Below, in pieces: positions 1-7,227 of a DNA stretch of 34,393 nucleotides (the first letter of the stretch is position 1; each line of letters starts with the position of its first letter). The notes beneath the pieces are model-generated. The model was not told the DNA's origin. It saw only the letters and a program-made list of their open reading frames with translations, and ran no database searches. Location: the IMG/VR virus record IMGVR_UViG_3300028860_000017, positions 1-34,393 of that record; one strand, written 5' to 3'. The position numbers and the translations under genes were made by a program. Source of the stretch: a virus.

Positions 1-3000
1 GCCTCAGCGAACCTTTCGCTCATCAGCGCTCTCTCGACACTGACCACAGGCGTCGCCAACGCGGTTCCCTTGGCACAGAAGGGCGTGGCTTCAGGTGTCT
101 CGACCCTCGACTCTGGTGGTTTCGTTCCGGCTGCGCAGCTCACTGCACTGACCGGCGACGTGACTCGTGCAGCGGGTTCGGCGACCACCGTCCTTGCCGG
201 CTCTGGTGTCACGGCAGGATCGTACACCAACGCGAACATCACGGTCGACTCGAAAGGCCGTGTGACCGCGGCTGCCAGCGGATCTTCCAGTGGTGGCGTC
301 TCCACGTTCAACACCCGTACTGGCGCCATCACTTTGATCTCGAGTGATGTGACGACAGCCCTTGGTTTCACCCCGTACAGCGCAGCAAACCCGAACGGCT
401 ACACGTCGAGCGCAGGCACCGTCACGTCGGTGAATCTGACATCCACTGACTTCGCAGTCAGCGGAGGCCCGATCACGGGATCAGGATCTCTGGTCGCGAA
501 TCTGAACACGACCACAGTCACAGCTGGTTCGTACACGAACGCTAACATCACTGTTGACTCGAAGGGGCGGATCACGGCTGCGGCCAACGGCAGCGGCGGA
601 GGCGGCACCATCACCCTGACTGGCGACGTCACAGGCTCGGGCACATCCTCGTTCGCGACCACGTTGGCTGCCACAGCGGTGACGGCTGGATCCTACACCA
701 ACGCAAACATCACCGTCGACTCCAAGGGCCGGATCACAGCCGCAGCATCTGGTTCTTCAACCGGCGGTGTCTCTACATTCAACACGCGCACAGGGGCCGT
801 CACGCTCACGTCTTCGGATGTGACCACTGCCATCGGCTTCACCCCGTACAACGCCACGAATCCGAGTGGCTACACGTCGAACACGGGTACGCTGACGAAT
901 ACTGGCAACAACCTGAATCTGAATCGTCTCGTTCTTGGGAATGTGGCCTTCGACACGACAACGGCACAGGGTCTCAATACCGACGGCATCTCAGTACTGA
1001 GTCTCGGTGTCGCCGGCACTTCTGTCGGCAAGATTCAGCTGCAGAACGCAACCAGCGGCTTTATCACCATTCAACCCGTTACAGGTGCTCTGGGTGTGTC
1101 CGTATTGTCTGCACCAGCCGTGACCGACACGCTGGTCACCCTGGCCGCCACACAGACGTTGAGTAACAAGACGTTCGTCGCACCCGCACTCGGCACACCC
1201 GCCAGCGGCAATGGTGCCAACCTGACCGGTATCTCGCTGACCACCGGCGTGACAGGTATCCTGCCTGTGGCAAATGGGGGCACAGGAACCGCAACTCCAG
1301 GTCTGGTCGCGGGGGCCAACGTCACCGTCACCGGTACGTGGCCGAACCAGACGGTGGCGGCTACGGCATCCGGTGGCAACGTCTCGAACAGTGGAACACC
1401 GACGGCTGGTCAGATCGGTGTCTGGGTGACCGCGACGACGCTGCAAGGTGTGACTGCAACGGGAACGGGTTCTCCGGTTCTGGCAACCAGCCCGACGCTC
1501 TCCGCTCCTACACTGAGCGGCATTGTCAGCACCAACGGTGCCAACGTCACGACTTCGGCCGCGATGGGTGCTCTGGTCATCGATGTGACGAAGGGTCTGA
1601 ACACAAAGACCATCGCCGCCGATTCGACCTTCACGTTCAGTGCCACGCCGGCCACGGCAGATACCTGGTTCTCAATGTTCGTGACCAACACGGACACGAA
1701 CCCGCACACCCTGACAGTCCCGTCTTCGTTCTCGATTGTGACGCAGAACGCACGCACGACCTGCGTGATCCCGGCCTCGGGTCAACTGTTCCTGACGTGG
1801 CGTTACGATGGCTCGACCTATCACCTCTTCGGTGACAGCTCGTTCCAGAACAACTTCGCTGCTACCGTCGCGCCGACAGTCAGCAATGACGTGACCCAAG
1901 GTTACGGGCCCGGATCGTTGTGGGGCAACACGACGGCTAACACGCTCTATTGGTGCAAGACGAACGGTGCCGGCGCCGCGGTCTGGGATCTGGTTGCTGG
2001 ATCTGGTTCCGGCACGGTCACGAACGTTGGTTCTAATCTGACCGCGAATCGCCTTGTCCTAGCGAACTCCGGCGTCGACATCACGACGGCGGCCGGCATC
2101 ACGACGAACGGTGTGTCGCAGATCAGTCTTGGTGTGGCCGGGACATCCGTTGGCTCTCTGGCACTGGCCAACGCAACCAGTGGCAGCGTCACCTTGCAAC
2201 CCGTCGCTGGCGCTTTGGGTTCGTCAGTCCTCACGCTTCCTGCCGCCACCGATACGGTTGTGGTCCTGGCCGCGGCACAGACGCTGACGAACAAGACGCT
2301 CACGTCACCAGTCCTGACGACCCCGAATCTTGGAACCCCATCTGCACTGGTTCTCACCAGTGCAACGGGCCTTCCACTCACCACCGGCGTGACCGGAATC
2401 TTGCCTGTTGCCAACGGCGGTACAGGAACAGCGACGCCGGGTCTGGTCGCGGGTACGAACGTCACGATCACTGGTACCTGGCCGAACCAGACGGTCAATT
2501 CCTCGAGCAGCGGAGGCGGTAACGTCTCCAACTCGGGGACACCGACGGCTGGACAGGTCGCAGTCTGGGTGACTGCAACCACGGTTCAAGGTGTGACTGC
2601 AACAGGTACGGGTTCCCCTGTCCTTGCCACGTCACCCACGCTCTCGGCTCCGAACCTCGGGACACCGACGGCAGTCGTGCTGACCAGCGCCACCGGTCTC
2701 CCACTGACTACCGGCGTCACAGGTATCCTCCCTGTTGCCAACGGGGGTACCGGCACGGCTACTCCTGGCCTCGTCGCCGGTACGAATGTCACAGTGACCG
2801 GGACTTGGCCGAACCAAACAGTCAATTCCTCGAGCACAGGTGGCGGCAACGTTTCGAACAGTGGAACACCTACTGTTGGTCAGGTCGCAGTCTGGGTGAC
2901 TGCGACCACGGTGCAAGGCGTGACCGCAACGGGTACTGGATCCCCTGTCCTCGCCACGTCACCCACGTTGGTGACTCCCGCTCTTGGTACACCTTCCGCC

Positions 3001-4125
3001 GTCGTCCTGACGAACGCGACTGGCCTTCCTGTCTCCACTGGTATCTCGGGTCTTGGAACAGGCATCGCCACCTTCCTGGCAACGCCAAGCAGCGCCAATC
3101 TGCTGGCTGCAGTCACCGGTTCGACTGGTACCGGTGGAAACGTCTTCGCCACGAGCCCGACTCTCGTGACCCCGAACCTGGGCACCCCATCGGCAGTCGT
3201 CCTCACCAGTGCCACCGGCCTCCCGCTAACTACCGGCGTCACAGGTATCCTCCCAGTAGCAAACGGTGGTACAGGAACCGCAACCCCTGCTATCGTGGCT
3301 GGTAGTGGCATCACCGTGACCGGAACGTGGCCGAACCAGACGGTGACCGCAACGGCAGGTGGTGGCGGTACAGTCACGAATACAGGTGGCGTCCTCACCG
3401 CGAATGCGGTCGTCCTTGGTGCAGGCTCTGCCGACACGAAGGTCTTGGCGGGTATCACAACCAACGGGGTGTCGCAGCTGAACCTCGGTGTTGCCGGTAC
3501 TTCTGTCGGTGCCATCTCGCTCGCGAATGCAACAAGTGGTTCGATCGTCATCCAACCGACGACCGGTGCCCTTGGATCTGCAGTCCTGACTGCACCGGCC
3601 GTGACTGACACGCTGGCCACTCTGGCTGCGACCCAGGCACTGACCAATAAGACGTACAACGGCAACACCATCACGTCTGGTACTGGCACGCTGACTCTGG
3701 CGGCGGGCAAGACGCTCACCGCGTCGAACAGCCTTACGTTGGCTGGTACCGATGCTACAACGATGACGTTCCCAGCCGTCTCGTCGAACATCGGTACGCT
3801 GGAATCCGTTCCGGTGACGATGAGTGCCAACTACACGTTCGTAGCGTCTGACAGCGGCAAGACGTACTACCATCCGAGTGCGGATACGACGGCTCGTACC
3901 TGGACCATCCCTGCAAACTCGTCGGTGGCGTATCCTCTGGGCACTGTCATATGCGTTGACAACTTCACTGGTGCAGGCGCTATTACGGTCACGACCACTG
4001 ACACGCTGAGCGCAGGTGGTACTGCTGGTGCGGTCGGGGCGATGACTGTGGCGGCTGGCCAACGAGGCTTCTTCCACAAGATGCTGTCTACGACGTGGCG
4101 CGGCTTCGTCACCAACCTCGCCTAA
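1..4125 (+). CDS. Giant repetitive tail fibre protein, 5'-truncated by the window edge
   Basis: The reading frame is open from base 1, so the gene starts outside the window; the TTG at 70 is not a convincing start because the same low-complexity coding continues upstream. At least 1,375 residues are visible, very rich in Thr, Gly, Ala, Val and Ser and almost free of Cys. Four families of long internal repeats are annotated separately. Motifs such as ITVDSKGR, FNTRTGAVTL, LPVANGGTGTATP and LSNKT are common in tail fibre and tail spike shafts of tailed phages. The C-terminal ~100 residues are non-repetitive and may be the tip or trimerisation domain. Its likely role is a long trimeric fibre that reaches the host surface. 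The next gene starts 9 bases after the stop, with the ribosome-binding site AAGGA overlapping the stop codon. Receptor specificity cannot be read from the sequence. Confidence 0.85.
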   Translation, partial: ASANLSLISALSTLTTGVANAVPLAQKGVASGVSTLDSGGFVPAAQLTALTGDVTRAAGSATTVLAGSGVTAGSYTNANITVDSKGRVTAAASGSSSGGVSTFNTRTGAITLISSDVTTALGFTPYSAANPNGYTSSAGTVTSVNLTSTDFAVSGGPITGSGSLVANLNTTTVTAGSYTNANITVDSKGRITAAANGSGGGGTITLTGDVTGSGTSSFATTLAATAVTAGSYTNANITVDSKGRITAAASGSSTGGVSTFNTRTGAVTLTSSDVTTAIGFTPYNATNPSGYTSNTGTLTNTGNNLNLNRLVLGNVAFDTTTAQGLNTDGISVLSLGVAGTSVGKIQLQNATSGFITIQPVTGALGVSVLSAPAVTDTLVTLAATQTLSNKTFVAPALGTPASGNGANLTGISLTTGVTGILPVANGGTGTATPGLVAGANVTVTGTWPNQTVAATASGGNVSNSGTPTAGQIGVWVTATTLQGVTATGTGSPVLATSPTLSAPTLSGIVSTNGANVTTSAAMGALVIDVTKGLNTKTIAADSTFTFSATPATADTWFSMFVTNTDTNPHTLTVPSSFSIVTQNARTTCVIPASGQLFLTWRYDGSTYHLFGDSSFQNNFAATVAPTVSNDVTQGYGPGSLWGNTTANTLYWCKTNGAGAAVWDLVAGSGSGTVTNVGSNLTANRLVLANSGVDITTAAGITTNGVSQISLGVAGTSVGSLALANATSGSVTLQPVAGALGSSVLTLPAATDTVVVLAAAQTLTNKTLTSPVLTTPNLGTPSALVLTSATGLPLTTGVTGILPVANGGTGTATPGLVAGTNVTITGTWPNQTVNSSSSGGGNVSNSGTPTAGQVAVWVTATTVQGVTATGTGSPVLATSPTLSAPNLGTPTAVVLTSATGLPLTTGVTGILPVANGGTGTATPGLVAGTNVTVTGTWPNQTVNSSSTGGGNVSNSGTPTVGQVAVWVTATTVQGVTATGTGSPVLATSPTLVTPALGTPSAVVLTNATGLPVSTGISGLGTGIATFLATPSSANLLAAVTGSTGTGGNVFATSPTLVTPNLGTPSAVVLTSATGLPLTTGVTGILPVANGGTGTATPAIVAGSGITVTGTWPNQTVTATAGGGGTVTNTGGVLTANAVVLGAGSADTKVLAGITTNGVSQLNLGVAGTSVGAISLANATSGSIVIQPTTGALGSAVLTAPAVTDTLATLAATQALTNKTYNGNTITSGTGTLTLAAGKTLTASNSLTLAGTDATTMTFPAVSSNIGTLESVPVTMSANYTFVASDSGKTYYHPSADTTARTWTIPANSSVAYPLGTVICVDNFTGAGAITVTTTDTLSAGGTAGAVGAMTVAAGQRGFFHKMLSTTWRGFVTNLA
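211..750 (+). repeat. Repeat family A in the fibre gene (3 copies of 69 nt)
   Basis: Copies lie at 211-279, 520-588 and 682-750. Each encodes TAGSYTNANITVDSKGR followed by I/VTAAAs/n. The protein is nearly invariant, while codons differ between copies (for example cgaaaggccgt, cgaaggggcgg and ccaagggccgg around SKGR). Copies 1 and 3 are followed by a longer repeated segment containing VSTFNTRTGA and GFTPY. Confidence 0.9.
1240..3345 (+). repeat. Repeat family B in the fibre gene (4 copies of 117 nt)
   Basis: Copies lie at 1240-1356, 2380-2496, 2707-2823 and 3229-3345, each 39 codons. The shared core is TTGVTGILPVANGGTGTATP, and the unit ends TGTWPNQTV. The codons for GTATP differ in all four copies (gaaccgcaactcca, gaacagcgacgccg, gcacggctactcct, gaaccgcaacccct). 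Confidence 0.9.
1378..2970 (+). repeat. Repeat family C in the fibre gene (3 copies of 123 nt)
   Basis: Copies lie at 1378-1500, 2521-2643 and 2848-2970, each 41 codons. They begin NVSNSGTP and end GSPVLATSPTL, with VWVTATT in the middle. A family C copy follows each of the first three family B copies, so B+C forms a compound unit; the fourth B copy (3229-3345) lacks a C unit. Confidence 0.9.
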
Positions 4126-4134
4126 GGACTCAAC

Positions 4135-5463
4135 ATGAGTAACGCAACACTCCTAGCAATGATGATGGGACTGGCACAGGCTCCAGCGGGGCCAGTCCCT
4201 GCAACGGTTCATGCCTTCAGTGCGGTGTCAACACCAGTCTCCAATATCCAACAGGGGACAGCGCTCTCGGCCTACGGCATCAAAGACAGCGTCACTGGTG
4301 ATCTCGTGTTCTGGTCCTACACGGCGAACAACACGAACCCAACGGCGCTGTACACGTCGCAGAACAACGGTCAGACCTGGGCACAGGTTGCGACCGACGC
4401 CACGAACCCGGTATCCGATTGGTCGAAGCCGATGGGCATGGTGCAGGACAGCTCTGGTGCTGTCCACGCCATCACCTTCAGCCAGCCTCTAGGCTATCCG
4501 GGCTATGGGCGATTGACTTTGACCCGAGCATCTGGTCATGTCACGGGCTATACGTGGGCTGTCGCGCCGTTTGCACTTCCGGCGCATTCGACCGGTGCCG
4601 AAAACACACGGGGAACGATCTACGATGTGACTCTTGGTGGTGTAGAGACCATCGTCTACGTGTTCTCCTCAAGCGTTGGGGCTACTGACCTCAAGGTCTA
4701 CGCTGCGCGAGCAACTTCACTGACGCCGTCCAGCACCTCCAGTTTCGTCGGTCTGGACGGTACTGGCAGTGACTCAACGCTTCTTGACGTCACGGAGGCT
4801 TCTGGTACACGCAACGGTAGTACCCATCAATGCGGCCTGGCCCAAGTCGGAAGTACAGAAGACCTGTATATGTTTGTCGGTCCATTCGACGAAGATCAGG
4901 CGCAGGCACCCGGCGGTACAGTCTCCAACGACGACCTCTGGTTCCGCCAACTACCCAAGTCTGCTGGGGTCTGGACGGTTGGTAGTTCATCTTCACTTGG
5001 TACCGACGTCTGTGCCGCCGCTACAGGTGTTCCGATCCCGAATATACTGGGCGTCTACAGCACCAGCAGCGGTGCCTGGGTCATGTACTCCAGCGGGTCC
5101 ACGGGCATCAACTTCGGCTCGGTCAATTCAGCCGGTACGCTGACGGCAGTTGCTGTCACAAGTCCTCTGTCCACCGCGAGTCGTGCCGCGTACGGCGCGT
5201 TCACCGTAGGTACCAGTGGTGACATCTGGACGATCTTCAACACCTACGGTCCTTACAGCAGTCTCACACCTACGGGCAAGCTGGCACATTGGAACGGTAC
5301 TACGTGGGAAACGAGCACCACCGATACTTCGGCGGCTGCGTGTATCGGGATGATCTCGTTCTCGGGATGGGCGCGGGGTTGCGCTACGGTTCGTATCGAA
5401 GGCAGTCCCACTGACGCAACGGTGGTGGGTACTCTCAGTGGTGCGTCGGTGTTCAATCCGTAG
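4135..5463 (+). CDS. Asp-box (BNR)-containing tail fibre or tail-associated protein
   Basis: The gene encodes 442 residues. It starts with ATG, with AAGGA at 4124-4128 overlapping the stop of the preceding fibre gene. A short hydrophobic N-terminus (LLAMMMGLA) precedes a beta-rich body. A clear Asp-box, SQNNGQTW (pattern S-x-D/N-x-G-x-T/S-W), occurs near residue 85, and a degenerate WNGTTW motif lies near the C-terminus. Asp-boxes mark blades of sialidase-type beta-propellers, but I see only one good copy and no catalytic residues I would defend. Position in the fibre cluster suggests a virion protein with a propeller-like carbohydrate-binding fold. A 14-bp hairpin follows the stop codon. Function beyond structural or receptor-binding is not resolved. 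Confidence 0.6.
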   Translation: MSNATLLAMMMGLAQAPAGPVPATVHAFSAVSTPVSNIQQGTALSAYGIKDSVTGDLVFWSYTANNTNPTALYTSQNNGQTWAQVATDATNPVSDWSKPMGMVQDSSGAVHAITFSQPLGYPGYGRLTLTRASGHVTGYTWAVAPFALPAHSTGAENTRGTIYDVTLGGVETIVYVFSSSVGATDLKVYAARATSLTPSSTSSFVGLDGTGSDSTLLDVTEASGTRNGSTHQCGLAQVGSTEDLYMFVGPFDEDQAQAPGGTVSNDDLWFRQLPKSAGVWTVGSSSSLGTDVCAAATGVPIPNILGVYSTSSGAWVMYSSGSTGINFGSVNSAGTLTAVAVTSPLSTASRAAYGAFTVGTSGDIWTIFNTYGPYSSLTPTGKLAHWNGTTWETSTTDTSAAACIGMISFSGWARGCATVRIEGSPTDATVVGTLSGASVFNP

Positions 5464-5479
5464 TCACGGCTTCTGACTC

Positions 5480-5513
5480 TTGGTGGAAGTCATATTGAAA
5501 TGACTTCCACCAA
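5480..5513 (+). other. Perfect 14-bp RNA hairpin between genes
   Basis: Bases 5480-5493 are exactly complementary to 5500-5513, with a 6-nt loop (attgaa). It starts 17 bases after the stop of the Asp-box gene. No T-run follows on either side, so it is not a standard intrinsic terminator. It may instead be an RNA-processing or stability element. Confidence 0.75.
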
Positions 5514-5539
5514 TCATCAACACTTCGCCTGGTGCAACA

Positions 5540-5737
5540 ATGAACCTAGCATTCCTCACAGCAGTGGCAAGTACGAGAGTCTTCCCACTGAATCCACAGC
5601 AGAGCAGTGGCGGGACCGGGACGGCGTACGACGGCGGGAGCTCCAACTCAGTGGACTCTGGGACCGCACTCGACGGCGGGAGCTCCAACTCAGTAGATTC
5701 CGGTACTGCCGTTGACGGTGGCACCTCCAACACCTAA
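5540..5737 (+). CDS. Small DGG-repeat protein, probable tail-associated
   Basis: This 65-residue ORF fills the gap between two fibre genes. The N-terminal 20 residues are mildly hydrophobic. The rest is tandem repeats of DGGSSNSVDSGTA separated by one variable residue. Similar Asp-Gly-Gly repeats occur in other small phage tail proteins. No strong Shine-Dalgarno sequence precedes the ATG. Support comes from its position, the in-frame repeat and the way its stop sits 15 bases before the next start. The opposite-strand and alternative-frame ORFs over the same DNA are Pro- or Arg-rich and look like shadows. Translation is likely but not certain. Confidence 0.5.
   Translation: MNLAFLTAVASTRVFPLNPQQSSGGTGTAYDGGSSNSVDSGTALDGGSSNSVDSGTAVDGGTSNT
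5630..5737 (+). repeat. Tandem 42-nt (14-codon) repeat
   Basis: Unit 1 is 5630-5671, unit 2 is 5672-5713, and a shortened third unit (DGGTSNT plus stop) runs 5714-5737. The first 23 bases of units 1 and 2 are identical; the rest differs mostly at third codon positions. Confidence 0.85.
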
Positions 5738-5752
5738 TCGAAGGACCTCGAC

Positions 5753-6481
5753 ATGACCAATCCCATTCAGATCAAGCGTGACACAGCCGCCAACTGGACG
5801 ACCAACAATCCAGTCCTGCTCATCGGCACCTGGGCTCTCGAAACCGATACGAAGCGCTACAAGATCGGTGACGGATCGACCGCATGGACCAGTCTCGCCT
5901 ACACGGATCCAACCGTGGCCCTGGCAGTGATCAACGGCAGCACGTTGGCAACCGGTAACCTCGCCTCGGCGTACAACAACACGATCCAGACGGCGGCAAC
6001 GGCGGCTACCTTGACGATGGTTGCCGGCATGTCGTGCCCGTCTGGACTGCGCATCGAGACTCCTGGTGGAGCCACAGTATCCTGGCCTACCGGTTTCACT
6101 GTCAACGGCGTGGCTTCCGCCGGAACATTGACCGCCCTCGCAGGTCAGTTCTTCATCCTAGAACAGATGCAGGGCACCAACACCTGGCGTATCGTCATCG
6201 GGCCGACAACCGATCTGATCACGATACGCACGGAAAGCACGACCTTGACACTGGCGGCCGCTGACCTTGCAGGTGACAGCGAATGTGCATCTGCAATCGC
6301 TGTAACGGCCAGCCCCCAGGCTTCTGGCTTCTGGCGCATGTTCCGCGGCGCGGGCGTCGTCACCTTTACGGGATCGGGCGTCACTGTGACCGACAACCGT
6401 GTCGTCGGTGCTGCTAATCCTGTGTGCATCATCCTGTACACATCGTCGACCACGGCGGTAATCATCGGTGCCAAGGCCTGA
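5753..6481 (+). CDS. Tail fibre protein with Mtd_N-like N-terminal domain
   Basis: The gene encodes 242 residues, with AAGGA 7 bases before the ATG. Residues 4-50 (PIQIKRDTAANW, WALETDTKRYKIGDG, AWTSLAY) match the N-terminal domain of the major tropism determinant family, found at the attachment end of many phage fibres. The body is beta-rich: GLRIETPGGATVSW and an NTWRIV segment resemble fibre tips that read out a spectrum of small hydrophobic strands. It likely docks to the tail through the N-terminus and presents a receptor-binding C-terminus. There is no reverse transcriptase or variable-repeat/template-repeat pair in the window, so this is not evidently a diversity-generating target. Confidence 0.75.
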   Translation: MTNPIQIKRDTAANWTTNNPVLLIGTWALETDTKRYKIGDGSTAWTSLAYTDPTVALAVINGSTLATGNLASAYNNTIQTAATAATLTMVAGMSCPSGLRIETPGGATVSWPTGFTVNGVASAGTLTALAGQFFILEQMQGTNTWRIVIGPTTDLITIRTESTTLTLAAADLAGDSECASAIAVTASPQASGFWRMFRGAGVVTFTGSGVTVTDNRVVGAANPVCIILYTSSTTAVIIGAKA

Positions 6482-6483
6482 TC

Positions 6484-7224
6484 ATGAGCAGAAAAGCAGC
6501 TATCGTAGCCGCTGTACTAGCGGCAATGGGTGGAGTCGGGGGTGGATCTGGCGCTGGTATCGTCATCCAGAGCCAGCTCTTCAGCAACGCAAGCACGTCC
6601 GCTACTCTGGTGGGTACCTTCCCTCTCGGCATCACAGCCGGGAACTCGATCCTCGTTACCGGATTCATTTCCGCGTCGGTTGCTGGTGCCTCAGTCACAT
6701 TGTCTGCAGCTGATGACAAGGGTAGCACCGGATGGCAGGTGGACGCGGTTGCAGATCCTGGTGGCGGTAACAGCTCCAAGGTCTTCATCGCATCTTGTCT
6801 TGCACCAATCGCGGGTGCGACAATCGTCACCATAACTGTCACAGGAGGCGTTGCCGTCTCCCTTTGTGGCATGCTCGAAGTGCATGGTGTCACCGGTCGT
6901 GGCACCCCCAAGACACACGGGTCAGCAGGCGCGGGCGAGACGGGCCCTGTCTCGATCACCAACGCAGCCGCTAACACGAGTCCGCGTGCTATCACACTGC
7001 ATGCATTCACCAACGCGGCATTCCTGTCGAACCTTGGCATGACGGCGGCGCCGACCACTAACTCGTTCACCACGCTGCAAGTCAACCAGAACTTCGCCAC
7101 CAATACTCCTGGGATCTGCGGTTACTATCTGGATACGACTACGGTGACCGATTCGGTGGTCAACAACTGGACGCAGACGAGTTCCTCGATTGCTCAGGTT
7201 CTGATGACTTTTGAACTGGCGTAA
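6484..7224 (+). CDS. Beta-sandwich virion protein of unknown function
   Basis: The gene encodes 246 residues from the ATG at 6484, 2 bases after the previous stop, with AAGG upstream. An in-frame start 60 bases earlier would run through the preceding gene and gives an implausible N-terminus. Residues 5-25 are a short hydrophobic and Gly-rich segment (AAIVAAVLAAMGG). The rest alternates beta-strands: TFPLGITAGNSILVTGF, DDKGSTGW and an LEVHGV segment. This pattern recalls a carbohydrate-binding-like sandwich domain seen in phage and bacterial surface proteins. No catalytic motif is visible. The position between a fibre gene and a glycoside hydrolase suggests a role in adsorption. Confidence 0.55.
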   Translation: MSRKAAIVAAVLAAMGGVGGGSGAGIVIQSQLFSNASTSATLVGTFPLGITAGNSILVTGFISASVAGASVTLSAADDKGSTGWQVDAVADPGGGNSSKVFIASCLAPIAGATIVTITVTGGVAVSLCGMLEVHGVTGRGTPKTHGSAGAGETGPVSITNAAANTSPRAITLHAFTNAAFLSNLGMTAAPTTNSFTTLQVNQNFATNTPGICGYYLDTTTVTDSVVNNWTQTSSSIAQVLMTFELA

Positions 7225-7227
7225 ACC

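Larger units (their letters stand above)
982..3654 (+). repeat. Repeat family D in the fibre gene (3 copies of 192 nt)
   Basis: Copies lie at 982-1173, 2107-2298 and 3463-3654, all exactly 64 codons. Shared protein motifs are LGVAGTSVG, NATSG, QP..GALG and TL..LAA.Q.L.NKT. Length is conserved without indels, while many codons are changed synonymously. Confidence 0.9.

Noticed and set aside
982-3654. CRISPR-like array from evenly sized repeats
   Set aside because: Repeats are long, in frame and coding, with codon-level divergence; no short direct repeats with unique spacers.
2880-3830. 316-residue minus ORF inside the fibre gene
   Set aside because: It arises from the codon bias of the Thr/Gly repeats on the opposite strand; no start signal.
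5464-5733. 89-residue minus ORF with Pro/Glu repeats
   Set aside because: It mirrors the DGG repeat on the plus strand, and every neighbouring gene there is on the plus strand.
5753-6481. Diversity-generating retroelement target
   Set aside because: The Mtd_N-like domain alone is not evidence; no reverse transcriptase or template/variable repeat was seen in the window.
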